Positions 57,943-64,000 of a stretch of DNA of 64,000 nucleotides are shown piece after piece. The number at the start of each line of letters is the position of its first letter. The first letter of the stretch is position 1. Below the pieces are notes generated by a model. The model was not told the origin of the DNA, did not search any database, and worked only from the letters and a program-made list of their open reading frames with translations. The stretch is from Pseudozobellia thermophila. GTDB taxonomy: Bacteria; Bacteroidota; Bacteroidia; Flavobacteriales; Flavobacteriaceae. The translations under genes were made by a program, and so were the position numbers. The stretch lies in contig NZ_FQYU01000005.1 in the NCBI RefSeq assembly GCF_900141855.1, forward strand, positions 215,650-279,649. The letters are read 5' to 3'.

Positions 57943-60900
57943 ATGAAACTTTCTCTTTTTGGGGGAACACGATTACTATACCAGGGCATAATGGTGCTGG
58001 GCCTATTGGCCTGCACACAATTAAGTGCACAGACCACATTTACTGAGAGTGCAGCTTCTTTTGGCCTGAATTTGGGTAGACAAAAAGATGGTGGACACGC
58101 TTGGGCCGATTTTGATGGAGATGGCCTTATCGATGTTTTGGTGCTGGAAAATAATAATGGTTCTAGTGTTAAGAGCTTTTTGATGCGCCAATCCCCGGCC
58201 GGTACTTTTACCAATGTACAAAGTACCTTGGCCCCTGGTATGCGGAGCGATGCCGCCGAGAGACAGGCCGTATGGGGAGATTTGAACAACGATGGCCGGC
58301 CCGATTTTATGATCAATTCCCACGGTAGTTCTGGATCGGGGGTGGCAATTCAGATCTTTATACAAAATGCAAACGGTACTTTTGGAAATGGGGCGGGAGG
58401 TACTGCCCCTATTACCATAGGAAGATCGGGGGCTACTATTAATATTAGTAATTTAAATACGGAAGGAGCGGGTTTCTTCGATTTTGAGGGGGATGGTGAC
58501 CTCGATATATTTTTCGACAGCCATAATTATGGTATCGAATTGTTAAGGAACAACTATATAGACCACACCACCCATAGCATTGTAAATCCGGCCCCGGCCA
58601 GTTTGTTTACCCATATCACAACGGGCAATGGCAATGGCGTTACCCAGTATGGTTTAAACCAATATGCGACCGATGGCGATTATGGTACGGCGGCAGATGT
58701 GAATGATGATGGATGGGTCGATATTTTTATGAGAAAACGTGACGAAAACGATTTCTTTCTCAATCAAGGGGGCATGTTCGCCAACGGGGCAGACTTGGGT
58801 CAGGCCTATAATAGTAATAAGGGAGGCAACGGATTGTGGGATTTGGACAATGACGGGGATCTGGATGCGGTATGGACGGAAAACGGTTTAACCCAAATAT
58901 ATAGAAACGATGGGGCGGGAGTTTGGACGGCCCTGGGGTCGAGCGTTTTCCCCGGTCTGCCACAACCCTCAAATACCAATAGCGGCTCCTCTTCTGCACG
59001 AATAGATGCCTTGGCCGGTGGTGATATCGATAACGATGGAGATATCGATTTGCTTCTAGTGGGGAATAGTAGAAGTTACTTGTTCATCAATCAGTTAAAT
59101 AGTCCTACTCCCGCACCAGGGGTGGTAGGTAGCGGGGCACCAATGACCTTTAGCCTGGATCCGGAAACTTTTAACAGTGGCAGGGATGGCGAGGGCACCA
59201 CCATGGTCGATATCGATGACGACGGAGACCTCGATATCTATATGAATATCAACAACAGTTCCAATCAACTTTATATCAATAATCTACCCGCGGCCAACAG
59301 AAACAATCACTTAATAGTAAATGTGACCGAAGACCGTTCGGCCGATGGCACTACAGGGGGATTTCCGGGTCGTGTGGCCATTGGTACCAATGTAATCATA
59401 AAAGACTGTGCCGGTAACATTGTCAGTGGACTTAGGCAGGTCAACGGGGTGTACGGTCATGGTACCCAGCAACCCGAACAGGTTCACTTTGGCTTGCCCT
59501 TGGGAGAAGATGAAACCTATATTATAGAGGTTAGATATCCCAATTTTGTACACCCTACCAATGGGGTTACCCGATTGGTCGCCACTACCGTGGCACAACC
59601 CAGTACCATAGCCGGAACCAACCATTATTCGATGACCACTACGGATGCCGAAACCATTGAAAATCCCAATCCTCCTATTGCCAACGATGATTTGGAGGTC
59701 GTTTCCTACGGAAACACGGTTTCTGTCCAAATCGATCTGTTCGCAAACGATTCCGAACCCGATGGGGAAAATTTTTTTATAGAAAGTGTGGTACAACCGG
59801 CCATCGGTAGCGTAACCATAGACGATGCCGATAACGGTTTGGTTACCTATACCTACAGCGGGGCAACAGCTTTCCCCGGAACTACCTTCGAATATACCAT
59901 TACCGATGCCACATCCACGATTTGCCCCGCACAGGGGAAAAGCGATACGGCAACGGTGACCGTTTATGAGCCTTGCGCAGATCCGGCAGGTATAGATACC
60001 GATGGCGACGGGATCAATGATATATGCGATTTGGATAACGACAACGATGGTATTTTGGACACCGATGAATGTATCGACTCTTCTGCACTTGTTGAAAATG
60101 GCGATTTTACCGATTGGATATTTTATAACAGTTGGACAGGCTCTGGGCAAAGTTGGAATAAAAATGCCAACCGTGCCTATTATGCACAATGGAATGGTGC
60201 CGGTACGGCTACATTTTATCAAACCATCAACGTATCTCCCAATATTTTAAATACTATAACTTTTGACGTTGGTGCCTATGCCGACTATTCTGGGGAGTCA
60301 ACGCTCGAAGTCAAGATAGATGGTGTAGTATACTATACGGAAACCTCGACCCAGATAGCGGTTGCTAATGGAGGTAATGCCCAAAATGGAAATGAGACCT
60401 TATACATGGTTTCTAGAAGCTTCTCCTTTACACCAACGTCAAATACCGTAACATTAAGTTTCGATGGATCTTCACCGGTAAATAATCACGACTTGTTATA
60501 TGTAGACAATGTAATGTTAAGTACCGGTTGTGGGGATTTGGATGGTGATGGTATTACAGCTGTTTACGATTTGGACAGTGACGGGGATGGGTGTTTTGAT
60601 GCATTGGAAGGAGACGGTGGTTTGGATTTTTCCGATTTAGAAAGCAACGGAACCATTTCAGGACCGGTGGATGACAATGGGGTTCCCATAGCGGTTAGTG
60701 GAGGACAAGCCCAGGGAAGTAGTGCCGATTACACGGTTACCTCTGATCTCTGTGATGACGATGGTGACGGGGTGAACAATGCCAACGATAAATGTCCGTA
60801 TTTCGATGATGCCATTGATAGTGATAACGATGGTATACCCGATGGATGTGATGTAGACGACGATAACGATGGTATCTCCGATTGCGACGAATCTACAGAA

Positions 60901-63066
60901 AGCGTATCGAATGAGTTCGCTTGGACGCTGAATACCCCGTCGGGCAACCTGGAAATGGATACCGATTATACGCCGGAAATAAATGATTGGATATTGGACG
61001 AAACCGAGACTATGGTCCTGAACAGCCCCATATTCAGTGTTAGTGGCAGTAATTTACGAATAGAACCTGTGTCTTCAGCGAATAAAGAGGAAGCTGTTGC
61101 CAACGGCGATTATGTAGAAATATCTTTTACCACGGGGTCCGAGCTATCTTCATTTCACTTGAGTCAAATTAGGTCAGGTTGGTACCAACCTAATCAAGGG
61201 GATTCTTATTATACGGCAACGGCCTATACCAAGGTAGGCTCTAACGTTTGGACAACTTTGTCAGAAGATGTTTTACATACCGATAACGGAAGTACCTATG
61301 CTACTTTTCAACATTTGGGAATCGGTTCCCTTTATTTGGATGCGAATACCGAATATGCATTTAGGTTTTACGTGTACGGGCAAATAGACGATTCTTCCCA
61401 GGCCTATTCAATAATAGATGATATCGCCTTTGGGTTTACCGCTTGTAGAAGTGGCGATTTGGATGGAGACGTCACGCCCAATCATTTGGATGATGATAGC
61501 GATGGTGATGGTTGTAACGATGCCGATGAGGCTTATGGAGCGGGTACGGATACGGATAGCAACGGAATGTACGGCTCGGGTAACCCAACGGTTAATTCGG
61601 ACGGTACGGTGGCAGCGGCTTCCTATGATGCCCCAAACGATGCCGATTCCAATGGAAATTATGATTTCTTACAAACGGGTGCTGCTCCTGTAATTACTGT
61701 ACACCCAACAGATGCGGATGCTTGTCCGGGAGGGTCTACAACCTTTACCGTGGTAACTACCGGGGGCAATACTTATCAATGGCAGCAAAGAATCAGTGGT
61801 TCATGGACCGATTTGTCGGACACCGGAATATACAGTGGTACCCAAACGGATGTACTAACGATTACAAACCCGGACCTGTCCGATCATAATAACAGATATC
61901 GGGTCGTGGTTTCCAATTCTTCCTATGTCTGTGACAACCAAGTGTCAAATCAGGCGATATTAAGGGTCAGGGTACCCGCCGTAGATGCGGGATCTGATGA
62001 GACCATCTGTGATGGCGAATCGGTAACCCTAACGGCCACGGCCTCGGGAGGAAGCGGCACGGGTTATACCTATCTGTGGAGTACAGGGGAAACAACACCG
62101 ACGATTACGGTAACCCCAAGCGGAAATGCTTCGGGCAATGTAGACGTTGATTACACGGTGACCGTTACGGACAGCAATGGCTGTACGAATACCGATACGG
62201 TTCGGGTAACCGTGGAACCTACACCGACCATCTCGGTAACCAGTGCACCGAGTTGTAACTTTGTATTGTTTCAACCTTTGACCTACAGTCTAGAGGTGAC
62301 TGTAAGTGGGGGTACGGTTACTTCTACCGCAGGTACTGTTACCAACTCTTCCGCCAATGTCTGGGAAATAGCGGATGTACCCGATGGGGATGATATAACG
62401 GTGACGGTAACCAGTGGGGGCTGTTCCCGGGATATTGAGGTGACCGCACCGTCCTGTTCCTGCCCGTCGGTACCGGCACCCGTCAGTGGCGGTGATGAAA
62501 CCTATTGCAGTGGCGGTACCTTAACCACCTTAACGGCCTCGGTAAATGCGGGTCAAACAGTCGATTGGTATGCCAATCCCTCGGGAGGAACACCGCTTCT
62601 TCAAGGTAATACATCGTTTACTCCCAGTGCTGCAGGTACCTACTATGCCGAAGCAAGGAGTACGGTTTTTGGAGGATGTACAAGTGCTACTCGAACCGCT
62701 ATTACCCTAGTTGAGGAATTTCCATCGGTTGTGAACATAGGACCTGATCAAACGGTTTTTGTAAATGATGATGCGGTTTTTACCGCTACCGTTACGAATG
62801 CCGATACCTATCAATGGCAGGTAAGTACGGATGGTGGGGCAACTTTTAACGATATTTCCAATGGATCCGAATACGCTGGCGTACACACGACATCACTTAC
62901 GGTGTATGGGGCCCAGTTGAATAAAAATGGATATCAATATGTACTATTGGCATCCACATCCGGTTCATCGTGTCCTTCCATTGCGTCGGCTTCAGCCCTG
63001 TTGACCGTAAAAGTGCGCACGGTCATAACGAACAGACGTATTACTTACAGGGTGAAGAAAAATTAG
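57943..63066 (+). CDS. Giant secreted FG-GAP/ASPIC protein with TSP3 and Ig-like domains
   Basis: A 1707-residue exported protein with a signal peptide (about 1-29, MVLGLLACTQLSAQ). FG-GAP/VCBS-type propeller blades occupy about 45-450 (WADFDGDGLIDVLVLENN, DFEGDGDLDIFFDSHNYG, DIDDDGDLDIYMNIN), and an ASPIC/UnbV module about 455-555. A cadherin-like Big domain (about 578-670), Asp-rich TSP3 segments with beta-sandwiches between them (about 680-1240, DLDNDNDGILD), and Ig and PKD-like domains (about 1245-1690, GGNTYQWQQR, YLWSTGETTPTITV, VDWYANPSGGTPLL) follow. It ends TVITNRRITYRVKKN, the same tail as its neighbour. FG-GAP plus ASPIC is the architecture of CRTAC1-like calcium-binding surface proteins. 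Its exact ligand is unknown. Confidence 0.85.
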   Translation: MKLSLFGGTRLLYQGIMVLGLLACTQLSAQTTFTESAASFGLNLGRQKDGGHAWADFDGDGLIDVLVLENNNGSSVKSFLMRQSPAGTFTNVQSTLAPGMRSDAAERQAVWGDLNNDGRPDFMINSHGSSGSGVAIQIFIQNANGTFGNGAGGTAPITIGRSGATINISNLNTEGAGFFDFEGDGDLDIFFDSHNYGIELLRNNYIDHTTHSIVNPAPASLFTHITTGNGNGVTQYGLNQYATDGDYGTAADVNDDGWVDIFMRKRDENDFFLNQGGMFANGADLGQAYNSNKGGNGLWDLDNDGDLDAVWTENGLTQIYRNDGAGVWTALGSSVFPGLPQPSNTNSGSSSARIDALAGGDIDNDGDIDLLLVGNSRSYLFINQLNSPTPAPGVVGSGAPMTFSLDPETFNSGRDGEGTTMVDIDDDGDLDIYMNINNSSNQLYINNLPAANRNNHLIVNVTEDRSADGTTGGFPGRVAIGTNVIIKDCAGNIVSGLRQVNGVYGHGTQQPEQVHFGLPLGEDETYIIEVRYPNFVHPTNGVTRLVATTVAQPSTIAGTNHYSMTTTDAETIENPNPPIANDDLEVVSYGNTVSVQIDLFANDSEPDGENFFIESVVQPAIGSVTIDDADNGLVTYTYSGATAFPGTTFEYTITDATSTICPAQGKSDTATVTVYEPCADPAGIDTDGDGINDICDLDNDNDGILDTDECIDSSALVENGDFTDWIFYNSWTGSGQSWNKNANRAYYAQWNGAGTATFYQTINVSPNILNTITFDVGAYADYSGESTLEVKIDGVVYYTETSTQIAVANGGNAQNGNETLYMVSRSFSFTPTSNTVTLSFDGSSPVNNHDLLYVDNVMLSTGCGDLDGDGITAVYDLDSDGDGCFDALEGDGGLDFSDLESNGTISGPVDDNGVPIAVSGGQAQGSSADYTVTSDLCDDDGDGVNNANDKCPYFDDAIDSDNDGIPDGCDVDDDNDGISDCDESTESVSNEFAWTLNTPSGNLEMDTDYTPEINDWILDETETMVLNSPIFSVSGSNLRIEPVSSANKEEAVANGDYVEISFTTGSELSSFHLSQIRSGWYQPNQGDSYYTATAYTKVGSNVWTTLSEDVLHTDNGSTYATFQHLGIGSLYLDANTEYAFRFYVYGQIDDSSQAYSIIDDIAFGFTACRSGDLDGDVTPNHLDDDSDGDGCNDADEAYGAGTDTDSNGMYGSGNPTVNSDGTVAAASYDAPNDADSNGNYDFLQTGAAPVITVHPTDADACPGGSTTFTVVTTGGNTYQWQQRISGSWTDLSDTGIYSGTQTDVLTITNPDLSDHNNRYRVVVSNSSYVCDNQVSNQAILRVRVPAVDAGSDETICDGESVTLTATASGGSGTGYTYLWSTGETTPTITVTPSGNASGNVDVDYTVTVTDSNGCTNTDTVRVTVEPTPTISVTSAPSCNFVLFQPLTYSLEVTVSGGTVTSTAGTVTNSSANVWEIADVPDGDDITVTVTSGGCSRDIEVTAPSCSCPSVPAPVSGGDETYCSGGTLTTLTASVNAGQTVDWYANPSGGTPLLQGNTSFTPSAAGTYYAEARSTVFGGCTSATRTAITLVEEFPSVVNIGPDQTVFVNDDAVFTATVTNADTYQWQVSTDGGATFNDISNGSEYAGVHTTSLTVYGAQLNKNGYQYVLLASTSGSSCPSIASASALLTVKVRTVITNRRITYRVKKN

Positions 63067-63599
63067 CAAGGACATCGAATCCTAAAAAAGTGCCTGGCCC
63101 AAGATGCAAGTCGACACCCGAATTCCCGGCTAAAACCCCATAATGGCTTGGTGTTTCTTACGGTGCATTCGTCGTATTTTTCGTACCCTTTAACATCTCT
63201 AATCTATTGATATACATAGCGTAATCGACGAACGAATTAATGGCGACCTCAACTTTTAAGGCGTATACATTGCATTTTAACAATTACACAACATTTATTT
63301 TCATGGGGAAAGGCTAGGGTTAATTTTGTAGCGTGTTAATGTATTGTTCGTAAAAGAACGGTTCGGCACATCCCAAAGCTTGATAACTTGACCGAAATAT
63401 ATCTTGGTGCTATCCAAGACAGAAATGGCTAAGGGCCTTATCCCTCCATTTTACCCAAAAACGTCCTGTATTTTGGGTTTGATCCACCGGAAAAGAATTC
63501 AGCTTAGAACAACAGAAAAGATAGTTTTCGTGCGGAATCAGTATTTATCTAAGCATCAAGAAAAATATTGAATCTACGATTTTAAGTAAAGTAATGGTC
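63067..63599. other. 533-base intergenic region with a repeated upstream element
   Basis: No gene longer than a few codons is seen. The region carries TTAACAATT (63277-63285), ACAACATTTATTTT (63288-63301) and TAATTTTG (63321-63328), the last a good -7 match. From there to the ATG at 63600 is about 270 bases, a long leader in which I find no clear riboswitch fold. Confidence 0.55.
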
Positions 63600-64000
63600 A
63601 TGAAAAAAATAAGTCTAATCTTAATTTTCCTAATCTCCGGATTAACCTATGCACAGACTACGGTCAATTTAGAGGACCAATGTAATTGCGAGGTGCTAAG
63701 CGGTACTGGGGTTACCGCTCCAGGGGTATCGACTCCGGCCGGGGCCGATACGGGAGATATTTATGTCAATACCGACACCGGAACCATTTATTTTTGGGAT
63801 GGCGATTCGTGGGAGCTGACTTCCAATGACACTAACACAACAAATGCCTCACTGTCCGAAGATGGGGTTAACCTTATATTAACGGATAGTGATTTAAACA
63901 CAGTTTCTATTCCATTGGCCGATATCGCCGCCTTGACGGATACGAATACCACGAACAGTACATTGAGTTTGACCGATGCGGATGCGGACGGAACGAACGA
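63600..64000 (+). CDS. Secreted surface protein, N-terminal part (cut by the window edge)
   Basis: An open frame of 133 codons that runs off the right edge. It begins MKKISLILIFLISGLTYAQ, a clear signal peptide, and continues with a Gly/Ala/Thr/Asp-rich region: a GDIYVNTDTGTIYFWDGDSWEL segment followed by a DTNTTNASLSEDGVNLILTDSDLN repeat and a second DTNTTNSTLSLTDADADGTN. This pattern, in which DTNTTN precedes LxLxDxDGN, is familiar from long repetitive secreted proteins of Flavobacteriaceae. An in-frame ATG two codons earlier (63594) is an alternative. The C-terminus is out of view, so it cannot be said whether it carries a T9SS domain or the tail of its neighbours. Confidence 0.75.
   Translation, partial: MKKISLILIFLISGLTYAQTTVNLEDQCNCEVLSGTGVTAPGVSTPAGADTGDIYVNTDTGTIYFWDGDSWELTSNDTNTTNASLSEDGVNLILTDSDLNTVSIPLADIAALTDTNTTNSTLSLTDADADGTN

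Noticed and set aside
59311..60222. A 303-codon frame opposite the second giant surface gene
   Set aside because: It is an Ile/Val/Gly-rich frame created by Asp- and Thr-rich coding sequence on the other strand.

Overview
The window reads as chromosome of a marine-type member of the Flavobacteriaceae (phylum Bacteroidota). The evidence is convergent: type IX secretion and gliding-motility proteins (PorP/SprF, an OmpA partner, a gliding-motility-type C-terminal domain), Bacteroidota promoters of the form TTG(T)-N18-23-TAnnTTTG, almost no Shine-Dalgarno sequences except one strong one before rpsU, a gene for the tiny ribosomal protein THX, and marker families such as DUF2851 and DUF3467. I see no insertion sequence, prophage, CRISPR array or rRNA gene.

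Layout. 1-9.3 kb: a truncated PAS protein, then coaD and ddl on the minus strand; a PASTA protein with an RluD-type pseudouridine synthase, yaaA, the small THX gene, and pyruvate carboxylase followed by a uracil-DNA-glycosylase-fold protein. 9.4-12.1 kb: PEP carboxylase with its own promoter and terminator, so two oxaloacetate-forming anaplerotic enzymes lie almost side by side. 12.2-20.2 kb (minus strand): a carboxypeptidase-regulatory-like secreted protein, then the complete tryptophan operon trpE-G-D-C-F-B-A plus a small membrane protein. Before trpE there is a canonical promoter, an 18-residue leader peptide with three consecutive Trp codons, and an intrinsic terminator: a transcription attenuator. 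20.3-22.0 kb: a yceI, nitroreductase and marR group behind a 16-bp palindromic operator candidate. 22.2-29.5 kb: rhodanese, DUF2851, PspC and K+ channel pair, an AGCS symporter with an unusual extracytoplasmic extension, a helix-hairpin-helix protein and an acyl-CoA dehydrogenase.

29.6-46.6 kb is the translation and transcription core: rpsU, xerC, hpf, then tRNA-Thr(TGT)-Tyr(GTA)-Gly(TCC)-Thr(GGT)-tuf-tRNA-Trp-secE-nusG-rplKAJL-rpoBC, DUF3467 and, convergently, prfC. The four-tRNA-tuf order is the same as in the tufB operon of Escherichia coli.

46.9-64 kb is a cell-surface island. A 1026-residue Asp-rich protein with three ~231-residue calcium-binding-type repeats and a type-B export domain is followed by PorP/SprF and an OmpA-family protein, an apparent secretion module. 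Then come two giant secreted multidomain proteins (1492 and 1707 residues) with no type IX C-terminal domain that I recognise, but which share the same terminal tail, TVITNRRITYRV plus three residues, and a related motif in their upstream DNA. A third secreted protein begins at the right edge. The best candidates for new biology are the shared C-terminal tail, the apparently leaderless Trp leader peptide with attenuator, and the chimeric AGCS symporter.
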